64,000 nt of DNA from Mucidula mucida (Eukaryota > Basidiomycota > Agaricomycetes > Agaricales > Physalacriaceae): assembly GCA_015501055.1 (NCBI GenBank), contig JADNYV010000013.1, positions 124,001 through 188,000 on the forward strand, read 5' to 3'. The notes beneath the pieces were generated by a model. The model was not told where the DNA came from and ran no database searches. It worked only from the letters and a program-made list of their open reading frames with translations. Of the stretch, positions 35,110 to 46,509 are shown in pieces. The translations under genes and the position numbers were made by a program. Position 1 is the stretch's first letter; the number at the start of each line of letters is the position of its first letter.

Positions 35110-37173
35110 ATGTCAGCTCTCAAACTGTTTGCTCAAGATTCTTCTGTGAAGTCTGTGACGATCTACAAGTCCTCAAAGGCTGAAGTGGTCAGATCCTTTC
35201 CAGTACAGTTGAAAGTAAGTCCGAGCTTTGTTGAAACTACACTCACGGCGTCGTGATACTAATCTGTTGGCGTAGGCGGGTCAAAACACTGTAGAGATTA
35301 CAGGCTTGTCTAGTACCATCGATCCACTTTCTGTGAGGGTCACTGGCCTTGGAGACGCGCGTCTATTCGACGTCGTATGTAAATTGGGAACCAATGAATC
35401 TGCGGCGTACGCCTCGGATAGTCCTTCCGAGATCATTCGACGTCTACAGTCCAAGAAAGCTGCGCTCGAGAGTACGAAGCAAGTAAGAGAGCAGGAAGCG
35501 GAGATTCTTGTTCAGTACGCGAAGTCTCTTACAGGGGCGTTTGTGACGCCACCTAATATGGCGCTATTTCTCCAGAGCTTTGTAGAGCAAGGCGGAAAGA
35601 ATACGGTGGCGATTGTCTCTCTTAGTGAAGAGATTTTCGAGATCGATAGATTGATCGAAGCTGAGGCTGAGAAAGCTTCGTTGACGAAGGGAACTTGCAC
35701 TGGCGAGGTGACGGCTGTTATTCGTTCAGCCATGTCTTGTTCGGTCGATATGTTGATCACGTATAGTATGCATCGATCGCTCTCAAGTTCATCACACTGA
35801 CGCCACCATCTTTAGTTGTGAACCAGGTCCATTGGTTCCCTACATACGAATTACACGCCGCCACAGATAACGGAAAGCCATCCCCACAAGTGCATCTCCA
35901 TTACCGCGCGCGCATCAAACAATCCACAGGAGAAGATTGGACGGACGCCGAGTTCACTCTCAACACGTCTGAAAGTGATACTACTGGACAAAGCATCCCC
36001 GCTCTTCACCAGGTCAAACTTCGTACACGTGCAGCGTGGGCCAACAATAAAGGTTCCTTTGGCAGTAATAACAACGTTGGGCCTTTCATGCAGCAACAGC
36101 AATTCCAACAAATCCAACAATCACGACAACAACAACAACAACAACAAAGATTCGGGCCAAACGCCTTCGCTAATGCTACTACATCTTCTAGCGCCTTTGG
36201 CGCTCCTCAGCATCCCACGAGCGGCCCGTTTCCTGAATCCTCACAGTCACAGCATATGCAAATGCAACCGCCGCCATCTACCATGGCTCGCGCCAGTGGT
36301 TTCAGTCAGCTTGCCCCCTTCGATGCGCAATCACAGGAATCTGCCACTGACGATGCATTTGAAGAAGTCCTTCTGCCACTCGCAGATGCTCGTACAACCG
36401 TGACCGAAACCCCGCTCGCCTTGTCATTCGCCGTGGACGGTAAAGCAACCATTCCTAGCGACGGTGTGGAACACCAGGTCGCGGTTGCCGTGCTACCGTT
36501 TGAGAGCACGATTTCGTATGTGACTGTTCCCCGTGTAGATCCTCGGTTATTTTTACAGGTACGTGTCCTGTCTTCACATCTTTGAATGTACACTAATGAT
36601 CATGCATAGTGTCAAGTCAAGAACACCAGCGAATACCGCCTCCTCCCCGGCTCTGTGCGCGTCATCATGGACGATTCCTTCGTCTCGCAGACCACCATCC
36701 TCAGCGACGTCATCACTGGCGACACGTTCGACTGCACTCTCGGACACGACCATACCGCCAAGATCACCTATACCCGCAATGTCAAGACCACCCGCTCCGG
36801 CGGTGGCGCTTTCGCCGAGTCGTTCAAGACTATGGCGTATACGACGAGTATTGTCATTTCAAATAAGCATGCTTTCGCTGTTGAAGACCTTACTGTGCGC
36901 GACTCTATTCCGATGAGTGATGATAGTCAGATAAAGGTTGTGCTGAGGAAACCGGAGGGGCTTGCGACGGCTAAAGCTGGAGAGGAGGTAAAGGTAGGTA
37001 CGACGGGATCGTTAAGAGTTATGTGGGAGAAGATGATTGATGGGAAAGGGGGCGAGAAGGAGGGTAAATTCGAGTGGAAGACTCGTATTGAAGGGTCGTC
37101 GAAGCTGAGTCTAGAGACAGAGTGGGAGGTAAAGTGTCCTGGGGATGCAATTGTGGAGATGGTTCAGCATTAG
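35110..37173 (+). CDS. DUF4139/DUF4140 (mucoidy inhibitor A-like) protein
   Basis: MSALKLFAQDSSVKSVTIYK opens the DUF4140 N-terminal part, with AEVVRSFPVQLKAGQNTVEI and GLSSTIDPLSVRVTG. A coiled coil follows around ESTKQVREQEAEILVQYAKS (about 35475). DUF4139 begins near VHWFPTYELHAATD (about 35827), with YRARIKQSTGEDWTDAEFTL. A Gln-rich insert with a run of seven Gln (36090-36150) interrupts it. The domain resumes with CQVKNTSEYRLLPGSVRVIM, DDSFV and FDCTLGHDHTAKITYTRNVK. It ends VEMVQH at 37173. The family is found in bacteria and fungi; its biochemical role is not established. No signal peptide or TM is visible, so it is probably cytosolic. Confidence 0.85.
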
Positions 37174-37275
37174 CTCGTGTTATGTATGAAGAATTGTATC
37201 AAGTCACTGTATTACGCTGGCTTCGATTGTAACAACTTCGAGTCTTCGACTAAGTAAAATATACCCTCAGGTGTT

Positions 37276-38298
37276 TCACAGTCGTGCCTTCTTACAACTA
37301 ATAGTAGTATTATCCGACTCCGACATCCTCTTACCAAGAACTCTGCCAAACCTAGCCGCAACTTCGTTCCGACTTCCAACCAACAACGATGAGCCAGCAA
37401 CCTGTTCCTGGAGTTGATTTGAAAGCTCCTCCAGGTGCGCGAGAACTTCTTTAGCAGCTGTGAGGACCGGGCTCTTGGTGTCTGTCTCCGAGTGACTGGA
37501 GGACGATGAAAGAGCCCGACGCAATTTTTGAGACCGGATGCTCCAGATGAGAAAGTCGGTAGCATCTAGGCCTTGTTGCTTTTGAGCCGCTTGTTCTTGG
37601 GCATCTGATAGATAATGAGTCAGCGAAAACGGAGAGATAGATAGTAAATCTATGTGGCGCACTCTGTAGCTCCGAAATTGTCGCGCGGAGCTCTTTGTTT
37701 TCCTTCTCCAGCTTCTCCGTCTTGTTTGTGAGCCCTTTGATCCAACCTTTCTGGTTCGCGTCCTGGATCTGTTTCAATTGCAGCTCGAGGGCGGTATTCT
37801 GTTGAGTGTCATCGAGGGTAAGGTCTTCCGGGTCATCAGGCCCTTCAGCGTCCGCGGTCATGGCTGGGGATGCCTCTGAAGTGGCTAGAGAAGAAAAAAC
37901 ATCAGGAAAAGGACAACACAGACGCAGGATACGAACTCCTAGATGGGTATCCGAGATTCATTGCCAGTGCATCGTCCGAGCCCAAGGTGACAGTTGTAAC
38001 GTCCGACGCAATGGCATCGCGGAACGATGGCGGCAAGTTGTCCTTTGGAGTTGAATCTTTGATTGCTGGGCCCCAGTTTGACTTGGTGTTTGTGGGAGTC
38101 GATTGGGAATTCAAGGGATGATTCCACGACGTAGAGTGGGTGTTGTGGTCGACGAAGTATTGGCGGCCGCTGTCGGTGAGTCTTGCATCCCAGCCTTGCG
38201 GGAGAGGTGGGCTGACTGCTACTTTGGGTCTCTGGGTCATTCGGCGTGAGATGCGATGACATGGAAAAGACTGGGACAGTTGCGCATACCTGGGACAT
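37276..38298 (-). CDS. WW-domain protein with C-terminal coiled coil
   Basis: MSQ (38298), a short intron, then RPKVAVSPPLPQGWDARLTD opens a WW domain whose two signature Trp flank RQYFVDHNTHSTSW (about 38140). The next part is LPPSFRDAIASD. A pyrimidine-rich TTCTTCTCTAG acceptor near 37890 joins the WW exon to TSEASPAMTADAEGPDD, so the WW and coiled-coil parts form one gene rather than two. The coiled coil runs LELQLKQIQDANQKGW to KLEKENKELRATISELQ. The C-terminus is ATDFLIWSIRSQKLRRAL and ends CKKARL (37276). WW domains bind Pro-rich ligands. I do not recognise the exact family. An alternative start is the Met in the intron reading (MTQRPK). Confidence 0.7.
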
Positions 38299-38873
38299 AC
38301 TAAGTAGTGCAGGCTGTGTTGGTGTCGGCAAGAATGAGTCACCTCGTGTAGAGCTGCATATATGTGGGACGGCGGTGAGTATCCGTTATGTCGGTACTAT
38401 GATCTATCAGAACAGTCGCCTCGGAGAAGGTTAATCAAGTTAAAGGAAACGACTGTGGCGCAGATTCTGGAATGCATTTTGGACCGTTCCTCATTCGTAC
38501 AAGTCGAAAAGGTGTCCTCCGTACAGTAACCTAGTCGTCAGCATGCACTACTCGAACTTTTATCGTGAGAAACCCAAGGAGCGTGATCCTTCAATCCCAA
38601 AAAGGCAAGTGCCTCTTCATTCAATACCGGGAGACGACGCCCTTCAATGATCTGCGGTTTCTGCCCGCGTACAAGGTTACAATGGTGATAGCTATGCGAC
38701 GACCGACCCGCTCCAGCACGGCGTTGATGAACATCGTCATGGAGTCTGCACCGACTTATATACACCTTGTCGCGCATACCTTGGCCTTCAGCTGCGCTCA
38801 CCCACCTCAAGTTACCGGCTAACTTTGAGTCGCACACAAGCTGGCTTGTTCATCATGCATATCACACCGCGAA
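38299..38873. other. Intergenic region between the WW gene and the acidic protein gene
   Basis: The minus-strand frame at 38538-38837 (99 codons) and the plus-strand frame at 38565-38822 overlap and neither shows a known motif. The region serves as a divergent promoter for both neighbours. Confidence 0.4.
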
Positions 38874-40162
38874 ATGGTCAATAGGCTTCTCCTTCCTGAA
38901 CGTTGCTCTTCTGTCATCTGCTGCGCCGATAGGGTTAGTCTAGCTATATTGAGCAAGTCATTTTCTCTAATTGACGACCTGTAGAAACTATCATACCGTA
39001 GATCACTTCATAGACCGGTTGCGGAGTTGTTTTCAAGAGCCGGATGTACGTTTTGCTTCTACGCGCCCACGAAAACTCATTACTGACATAACCATCTGTA
39101 GCTTCTTCCGTCACTGGATTACTCCCTCTGCTCAATGAAACTCAAGGCTCTGATACCACAGCCGCAGCCATGAACAAAATCACATCCACGACTCTATCTC
39201 TTCCCAACAGCGACACCAACACTGATGATCTCACGTCCCTCGTCGAAGGCCTTACGGCGCTTACTTCAGGTGGAAGCGTCATAAACGTTAATGTTTATGG
39301 GGACGCGAATATCAACCCTCCTCAGTCTGATTCTTCCAAAACTGCCGTTGCTCCTTCTGGAGAAGAAAGTGATAGCGGGGAGGATGACACAGTTGTTGGT
39401 TCGGAAGATGAAGGCGTCTCTGGCGATTCAAGTACGGGAGGCGGTGATGAGGATGCAAAGTCTAGTGGAGATGATGATACAGATGCCGACGTTTCTAGCG
39501 AGGATGATACCGCGAACTCTTCAGACGAAGACGGCACCGAGAGCTCATCCGACGATTCCAGCGCAGACACCAATGGGGATTCGACGTCCACTAAGAAGGG
39601 CAAATCCAAATCCAAGTCCAAAGGCTCTTCTGATGAAGACGACGAGGATGAAGAAGATGACTTGCTGGACACAGGTTCAGATGACGAGGATTCCAGTTCC
39701 AAATCCAAAAGCAGTGGCGACGACGACGCTAAGGGGACAGGCAGCACCAAATCGGGCTCAAAATCCAAGAGCGACGACGACGAAACTAGTGGTTCCAAAA
39801 CGAAGTCCAAGGGCAGTGACGACGACAATGACGGCGCAGACTCCGACACCGAAGATAGTACAGCGGATGGCGAGGACAGTAGTGCCGATGGAGAAGATAG
39901 TAATTCCGGCGACGAAGACGGCACTGTAGATGGTGAAGACAGCGCCTCGGACGGCGATGATACGGAATCCGGTGCATCTGGCGACGACTCAGACGCCGCT
40001 GATGAATCGTCCGACGCTACTGGCGACGAGACATCCACTGATGGAGACGATGACTCGGGCTTGGGGGTCGGAAACTCGACGGTCCCCGGTGGCAAGTCGA
40101 GTATCAAGATCTCTATTACGAGCGCGCAGAAGATAGACATAGAAAAGACTGTAGAGCATTAA
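38874..40162 (+). CDS. Highly acidic Ser/Asp/Glu/Gly-rich low-complexity protein
   Basis: The long exon from about 39108 to 40162 encodes roughly 270 residues made almost wholly of Ser, Asp, Glu, Gly and Thr, with Lys/Ser islands such as KKGKSKSKSK and SKSKSSGDDD. Before it come SSVTGLLPLLNETQG and AELFSRAG, which continue the frame across introns at about 39047-39107, so the gene starts upstream of the Met at 39170. The first exon (Met at 38874) is my best guess only. The C-terminal 25 residues lose the bias: SIKISITSAQKIDIEKTVEH. The many SD/SE pairs look like casein-kinase-2 targets. The composition recalls vertebrate phosphoproteins of mineralised tissue, but no homology is implied. An open frame on the opposite strand is a composition artefact. 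Confidence 0.6.
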
Positions 40163-41105
40163 TAGATTTTTAATACTTCTTGATAATGGATGTATGGGGA
40201 TTCACCTGTAGGCTACTGTGAACAAGCACTAGGACTAGTATGTTTCGGCCAGGACCCACTGCTCTGCCTAATATTCTCGGTCATATGCAATCGCAGACGC
40301 GGCGTGCATCGTTATAAAGGAGATCATCCGATAGGTGCTATCGCAGGCCAACTTACCGAGACGTGGGTTGCGCTCAAGTCCGGATAACCTCCGCAGACAT
40401 ATCGTGCTAACTCATATTACACTTGATGTGTAGATCACCTCGAGATCACTGTGCTGAGAGCGTTGATGTGGTATTAAAGAAAGTGGCACGGGTCTCCCGG
40501 CTCACATTCAAATCAAGGCAGGTCCACAAATATGATATGGGAATTTGCCTGGCCACGAAGTTTCCAGTGGTGAGATCCGAACATGGTGTCGTCGACGAGA
40601 AGGGTGAAGAGGGAGTGGGATAAATAGATGCTGGAGATGAGACTTTGCAGACCGATAAGATGTAGAATGTACACGTCAATAAGAAAGACCGTACGCGGAA
40701 GACGGCCTCGGCGAATTTCCATTCGTCATGATTCTAAGTCACAGTGTAAGGCGCGGTACAGAATTCTTCGTTTGACATCACGTGGGTACGTTGAGAGATC
40801 GATCGGTGCGGCGTGAGGGCAGGCACCTGAGCGGGAGGAAAATCGGAAACATGCAAGAGCAGATAGAAACTCAGGCTAAACGGGATAGGATGAGGAAAAG
40901 CTGATCGATATCCCACAAAACATGGTCGCACAACGTCAAGTGAAGAAAAGTTGACTGACAGCATTAGGCCAAATCTAGAATGCCTGACTATCATGGTCAT
41001 AAACCTAATGTTCAGCTTTAGAACTCTTCAGACACAACGTGGGTTCAGAATATTTATATCCCAAGAGAGATAGCAAGTAACTTACAGTGTTAGAAGTACA
41101 AAGAA
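40163..41105. other. Convergent 3' region between the acidic protein gene and trs31
   Basis: The flanking genes converge here. Short frames at 40423-40623 (plus) and 40446-40679 (minus) lack motifs. Nothing else was seen. Confidence 0.4.
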
Positions 41106-41927
41106 TTATTGTTTCAGCAACTCCTCACGCTCCAAGACCGACTTTTCGAGCTTTATGAGTATTGTAGTCCGTGAAGGAAACTGGGCCGTCGGTGTACTAT
41201 GCGCTGTTACTCGAGCAGGCTAGAAATAATAGTCAGGGAAAAAGACATATCATGAAAAAACACATACAAATCCTAGACCGTCGAGAACAGCTTCAACAAT
41301 GCCCGCAGTGAAGGAAGAGCAACTGAGTTGGCTCATGTCCTTTGGAACAGATATATGGCGTTCTATTGGCGGATCGTTATCGATAATCATGTACTCGTCT
41401 GCGTTCTCGACACTCTTTTCTATCGCATCCGCAGGTTTGCCGAAAACTGCGCGCCAAACCTGGGTGTGTATAGACATGAGGGACGGCAAAAGCCGAATCT
41501 CGCGTTTCGGTGCTTTGGATGACGACTCTACGCGCCAGACCATGAGCTCTAGAACACGTGTTCCGATTCGGTATCCGAGCGTATTCAATCTAGGAATACA
41601 ATCAGTCGAGTGATGGGTGAGATGGCATGCGGCTCACCGTCGTTCGAGATCGTTGATGCCGCTGACGCGTTTCTGGGTGTACTGCACAATCTCGGAGAAA
41701 AGAAAGCTGAAAGCAGCCCCCGAGACGTCGGAGACGCGTGGTTTAGCGAGATTCCTGTCGTATATGTTGGGGCGTGAGAGGGGAGGCTTATTAGTTCCGA
41801 GCGTGGTGGGTGCCGACGACGGCAGCGAGAAGCGGGTCGAGCTCGCCGACGGCGAGAAATGGTCCATGGACGAGACAGACGAATTGGAGAGCAGGGACAG
41901 GCGAGGATGGGGCTGCGAGTAGGCCAT
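41106..41927 (-). CDS. trs31: TRAPP complex subunit Trs31 (TRAPPC5 orthologue)
   Basis: MAYSQPHPRLSLLSNSS begins a Ser/Pro-rich lead of about 60 residues. The conserved core follows: VSGAAFSFLFSEIVQYTQKR, INDLERRLNTLGYRIGTRVL (crossing an intron near 41610), THVWRAVFGKPAD-like IHTQVWRAVFGKPAD, YMIIDNDP, PKDMSQLSCSSFTAGIVEAV and GLGFPARVTAHS. The last intron (41222-41270) leads into ILIKLEKSVLEREELLKQ and a TAA at 41106. This is the Bet3-fold family; Trs31 is a core subunit of the TRAPP complexes, which activate Rab1/Ypt1 for ER-to-Golgi and Golgi traffic. The upstream Met at 41945 is possible but gives six extra residues not needed. The gene is divergent with the BTB gene, only 66 bp away. 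Confidence 0.93.
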
Positions 41928-41993
41928 GATGGACGTAGAGGGCAAGTCTGCTGACGTCAGATTTGCCCCTTAACTGCTTCCAAATAACTTGGC
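41928..41993. promoter_or_regulatory. 66-bp bidirectional intergenic region
   Basis: It separates the start codons of trs31 (leftwards) and the BTB gene (rightwards). It contains the short inverted pair GTCTGCTGACGTCAGATT, in which TGACGTCA (41952-41959) is a perfect CRE/ATF-type palindrome. Both 5' leaders must be very short or overlap. Confidence 0.65.
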
Positions 41994-44779
41994 ATGTCGG
42001 ATTTACTGCTTAATCTCTTACCACCACCTCCACCGCCCCCAGATGCCCAAAGTTGTCGTCGTCGTCGCCGACATATGAACTCTCCGGGACCGTCACCGCA
42101 CGATCTACAGTCGCATCTCTACCAGTCCTTTCTCGATGGCAAGACGACCGATGTCGCCCTCAGAATATCTGGCTCCTGGCATGCCATTTACCATCTCCAC
42201 CGCGTCGTCCTGATACAGTCGGTGAGCTCGTTTTTCCTTATCAATGGTCAATACCAATATTTATCACTCGCTAGGGTTTCTTCCGGTCTCTCTTCACTGC
42301 AGGCTTCGCCGAGTCGTCGTCTCCCAGGTCACCGCGATGGGAATCGACACCGGAGGAGCTGCAAGTCGTGTTCGACGACTACAACATTACCCGGGCCGGT
42401 AAGACTTATCCATACTACTACCGAGCGTGGACTCATTTCAGTCCTCTGTAGCATTCGAGTATGTCCTCGCGTGACCATTGTTATCTAGCTAATCCTGCTT
42501 CATCAGAGTATGCATTGCGTGGCTGTACGGCGGAGGGCCTCCGTTACACGTCGCACCAGCCCTCAGGCCCACCTTGACCCATCCGCTGACTCCTGGATTC
42601 CCATACTTCTCGGAGAGTCAAGTGCCTTCCGGCCATCAACCTGCCACTCCTCAATTCCTTCTCTCACTTCTAGCCACATCCATCTATCTCTCTATTCCAA
42701 CTCTCGCTTCCCAAGCTTTGTCTGCTATATATGGAACGACTGGTCCCTACACCGTGATCCGTTACCTCAACTTTGCTCTCGGAAAGTCCATCTCTCTAGA
42801 TGATCAAGCTAGTGCTGTTGGTCTTGAGGCAGTCGCCGAAATGCTAGACTCCGCGTCGGATACCGATGACGACCTTGTGGCGCCTTCACTATCTCGTTAT
42901 CCATCATCACTAAAGGGCAAGGGGCGACGATCTCCGAGCCCTGAGGTTCTTTCGGCATCTCCCAACGGTTCATTTGAACGGATATCTCCAAGTTCCGATA
43001 CTGCGCCTGCAGAGACCTTATCCTTTCATTATGGCGCGATTTCCGACAAGATTGGCGAAGCCGCTACTGCCTGGCTCTCTCGTTGGGGTCCCGATATTCT
43101 GGTGTACGAAGAGCAGTTACTGGGGAACGTTCTCAATGTACATCCCTCGATTGTGAAGCAGCGGAAACGCGCCAAGACCATACCAGGTGGGCACGAGAAT
43201 GTTGCAGCTGAAACTGACTCGCGCCCGCCTAATTGTGCTGATGCGAAGATTCCGCTAATCTGGCGAAGAGGCGGACTTTCTCCGCTTTGGGTCAAAGCAC
43301 TCATATCCTCGGATTCCTTCTTTGTCAAGCATGAACGGGAAAGATACGAATTTGCTAAGAGGGTAGTGGACCTTCGTCGAAGTCAATGTGGGGTTGACGA
43401 ACAGGAAGAAAGGGTATGGGACGAACTATTCTCGAAAGGGATCTATTATTGTAACATGGTCAGTCAGGCTCTCATTCTCGCAGTCTTGAACTTATCATCA
43501 CTAGATCACCGATGAAATAATTTCTCTCTCTACTGACATTTGTCCAACGACGCAGAGGCCTTACGTCCCACTTTCTGTTCTACAATCTGCAAACTGGGCA
43601 CATACCCTTCTACGCCACCAGATTATTGCGAGGCCGTCCTCGCCTTCTTCGAATTCACCGACGAAAGATAATTCTTCTCCTAAATCAATGGACAAAGATC
43701 TCGGGCTGGCAGTGCCTAAGAGCGCCTATACCTCAGAAGACACACCCCTCTATCCTGTCCCCACAGATGGTACTCTACGAATTGGTGAACGTGGCGGCCC
43801 TTCGTCTGAAGGCAAAGGGATATCAATGGAACAGCTTTTCGCTCACTCTCATGCGCCTTACTCTCATTCTTCCCCCGATATTCATCCGGATCCCTCCCCA
43901 ATCACATTCAACGAATCGACGTTTTTTGGGCTCATGTCCAAGCCCACTGGCTCTCCCAATGCCACTTACACTCATTTCCCACCGTTCCGTTTCTCTATTG
44001 AGTTCTTTGACATCAACCGTATCGGAGAGAAGGACCGGCTTCATTCGCAGACAATATGGTACGCTGGCAACCTGTTTAACGTCTACCTCCAAGTCGTGAA
44101 GAAGAAGGGGTCTTCGATATCCGGTCAGCAAGGACCGCAAGCTCAGCAACTCGGGATCTACGTCAGCAGGCAGAGCACAGTGGACCGCGTTCCGATGGTC
44201 AGTGCGCTCAACCCTGCCGTTGCCCGCAGCACTATGGAAATGCAAACGCGCGTCGCTCCGAAGGAGAATGTCTCGAATGGTGTGCTGGCGACGCCGACGA
44301 TCCACCACCACGCTAGTATATCGCACCTCTCGGCGTCGGCATCGACGTCGAGTGCACGGCCGACTACGCCCATCACACCGAGTGCGCACAGTACGACGCC
44401 AGTGACCGAATCGCGGCCTGGCACGTCATCGTCGTTGCCCTCCTACACCACCACGTTCCCCACACCAAGTTACCGCGACGAGTTTGGGTTCCCTTACAGC
44501 CTCCCGTACAAGGTCCCCGGTGTTTCGCCGGTGCAGCCATACCGCGACTCGCGCCCGAATGTGATGGCGTATTTCATGGTGCACTGCGCGAGCCCGACAG
44601 GGACGTTTCAGACGAGGTTTTCGAGCGGGCCGGATCAATTCAAGGTGGGGCAGAGCTGGGGCTGGAAGAGCGGGTCGTTGAAGGGTGAAGATGAGATTCC
44701 GCCTGGAAATGAGGGGGACGGGGATGTGCAGGCGTCGAAGGTTAGTTTGAGGGCTACGGTCATTTTGGGTGTTGTATAA
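41994..44779 (+). CDS. BTB/POZ-domain protein
   Basis: MSDLLLNLLPPPPPPPDAQS opens a Pro- and Arg-rich tail. The BTB part follows, with LYQSFLDGKTTDVALRISG, WHAIYHLHRVVLIQS, GFFRSLFTAGF, EELQVVFDDYNITRAAFE and VCIAWLYGG; three introns cut it between about 42220 and 42510. TSIYLSIPTLASQALSAIYG continues into a helical BACK-like part. The remainder is a Ser-rich linker and a C-terminal domain with PPFRFSIEFFDINRI, WYAGNLFNVYLQVVKKK (about 44060) and QQLGIYVSRQSTVD. The last stretch includes RPNVMAYFMVHCASPTG and ends ATVILGVV. BTB proteins often recruit Cullin3 ligases; the architecture resembles fungal homologues of germ-cell-less type, but I cannot name it. It is divergent with trs31. Confidence 0.82.
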
Positions 44780-45105
44780 GTGTTGGACGGCTTTGTATCC
44801 TAGTGCGTTGTTTACGGCTGGTGCATTTTTTGGGACGGTACTTTCTCTAGTAGGCGTGTAATATAGTTCATGAGCTTCAGTACTTAAGTTTAGTTAAGAT
44901 ACAACGTGGGCTTAGAGAATCGGGGATTGAGCGCATCTTGGGAATTGAACATAACAAGATATCACATTAACACAAGGTTCATGACGATGTACTCAAGTAG
45001 ACGCCAGGAAGCAGTCACTTCCTACGTCTCCCAGTTCATGTTCAAGTTCAGGTCGATACAGGCCAATAGGGAACAAATGTACATACATCGGTTTTCGCGG
45101 ACAGA
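44780..45105. other. Convergent 3' region between the BTB and F-box genes
   Basis: Only 3' untranslated sequence is expected here. No feature was seen apart from AT-rich stretches that could carry polyadenylation signals. Confidence 0.4.
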
Positions 45106-46509
45106 CTAAAACATCATCATCCCAGGAGCACCTATGACACCAAAGAAGTTTTGGCCTGCAGGCGAATTGTTACAATTACAGTCCACCGCAAGATGACCAA
45201 GGAAAATCAAGAACTCACCACAAATCATAATATTCAAACCAATGCCTCTAGTCCGCGCTTGCTCTTCCAGTTTTGCGAGACAATCGGTGGTATCCAGTTG
45301 CCGGTCAACCGGCCGCATAGCATACCGACAGATCCCAGAAAGAAGCGCCACAGTGACCACCTTGAGCTCACGAGCCTGCACCACCTCCAGAATCACCCTC
45401 AAAAGTGAGAAACATTGCGCATAATGTTCACCCCCATGTGGCACAGCGCAACCCGTCACGTGAAAATGCTCCAGCGCTGGGAGGGACGCCCTATCCCGCA
45501 ACGCACTGAATATCGCAAGTGGATCATACGACGGACCAGTGAGCATCACGAAGCGCAGTTTTGTGAATTTCGGCTGGTGGATAAGACGGACGATGTTGAT
45601 GGGTCCGTGTTTTATAGCGAGTAGGCACTCTAGACCATAGCACTCTGAACGCTCGATGAGAGGAACGATATGATCATCCTCGTTTGAGGCCTGGACTACT
45701 ATGGACTTGAGCGCAGGCGCGGTGATCAGGTCTAGAAGGGGCTCCAGATCGACGTTGGTAGTTTTGAGGTGAGAAAGGATAGAGTGATTAGCAGGAAGTG
45801 TTACCGTTCCTTGCGCTCCATCGTTGGTCCACTGTTGTGCTTGGAATATTCTGAGCTGCGGGCAGAGATGCGGGATGGTAGTAATGTAGGGGATCATAGA
45901 GTTGGACGTTATGTGATATCTGACGGTCCTCAACTGTGACCACGGAAGTTGGAATGGGATGTCAAACTCGCACGACATCTCCACGAGTTTAGGTGCGTCA
46001 AGGAAGAGGGTCGTTGAGTCAACCTCTTCAGAGAAGTTGTAGAGAGATTTGAATTCTCGTTCCAGCTTTTCGAGCCAGATCTCCTCCAGACAATCGAATG
46101 GCCCCTCTAGCTCGGCGAGGAGTATTGCGGTTACATTTGTCGGTATACGGATTTTTGCAGATTTCCATCTCCACGCCTCTTTGCATAATGCGGCAAGGGC
46201 AGGTACGATGAGCTTGAGAGGAGCGGGGTCGGTCAAGGGAAGGAGTGAGCGGAAGGAAAATGTCAAAGGGTGCTTTCCGCTTCTCTCTAGAGCGAGGGAA
46301 AGATGACTGCATCGTGATAGATCTGTATTCCGAGTGATAGAAAGCGTTACGTTTGCCCACAAAGAAGAATGATTGAGAGCGGTCTGCCGCCAGCGCCGCG
46401 AGACTCGAGCGAGATTCCACGGAGCGGCGGAGTTATCGCCGACGGTGTACCCATCTACACTTAGTATGGCGAAGATCTCGAATAAAATGTCGTCTTGGAG
46501 GTGCAGCAT
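45106..46509 (-). CDS. F-box protein with leucine-rich-like C-terminal part
   Basis: MLHLQDDILFEIFAILSVDG begins an F-box, continuing with LARVSRRWRQTALNHSSLWA. The rest, in one uninterrupted frame, is Leu-rich in regular blocks such as CLEEIWLEKLEREF, PKLVEMSCEFDIPFQL, HLCPQLRIFQAQQW and PALEHFHVTGCAVP, typical of the large agaricomycete F-box families. F-boxes bind Skp1 and bring substrates to SCF ubiquitin ligases; the substrate is unknown. An earlier in-frame Met lies at 46569, but MLHLQDDIL at 46509 fits other family members. The last 30 residues (CNCNNSPAGQNFFG) look less conserved, so a 3' intron is possible. Confidence 0.82.
   Translation of the reverse strand: MLHLQDDILFEIFAILSVDGYTVGDNSAAPWNLARVSRRWRQTALNHSSLWANVTLSITRNTDLSRCSHLSLALERSGKHPLTFSFRSLLPLTDPAPLKLIVPALAALCKEAWRWKSAKIRIPTNVTAILLAELEGPFDCLEEIWLEKLEREFKSLYNFSEEVDSTTLFLDAPKLVEMSCEFDIPFQLPWSQLRTVRYHITSNSMIPYITTIPHLCPQLRIFQAQQWTNDGAQGTVTLPANHSILSHLKTTNVDLEPLLDLITAPALKSIVVQASNEDDHIVPLIERSECYGLECLLAIKHGPINIVRLIHQPKFTKLRFVMLTGPSYDPLAIFSALRDRASLPALEHFHVTGCAVPHGGEHYAQCFSLLRVILEVVQARELKVVTVALLSGICRYAMRPVDRQLDTTDCLAKLEEQARTRGIGLNIMICGEFLIFLGHLAVDCNCNNSPAGQNFFGVIGAPGMMMF

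Noticed and set aside
37902..38342. WW-domain reading frame as an independent gene
   Set aside because: A strong TTCTTCTCTAG acceptor and phase agreement join it to the coiled-coil frame to its left, so one gene is more likely.
39322..40140. 272-codon Ser/Pro-rich open frame on the minus strand
   Set aside because: It is the reverse reading of the GAT/GAC/TCC-rich acidic protein exon; its openness follows from the codon bias and it has no motif.
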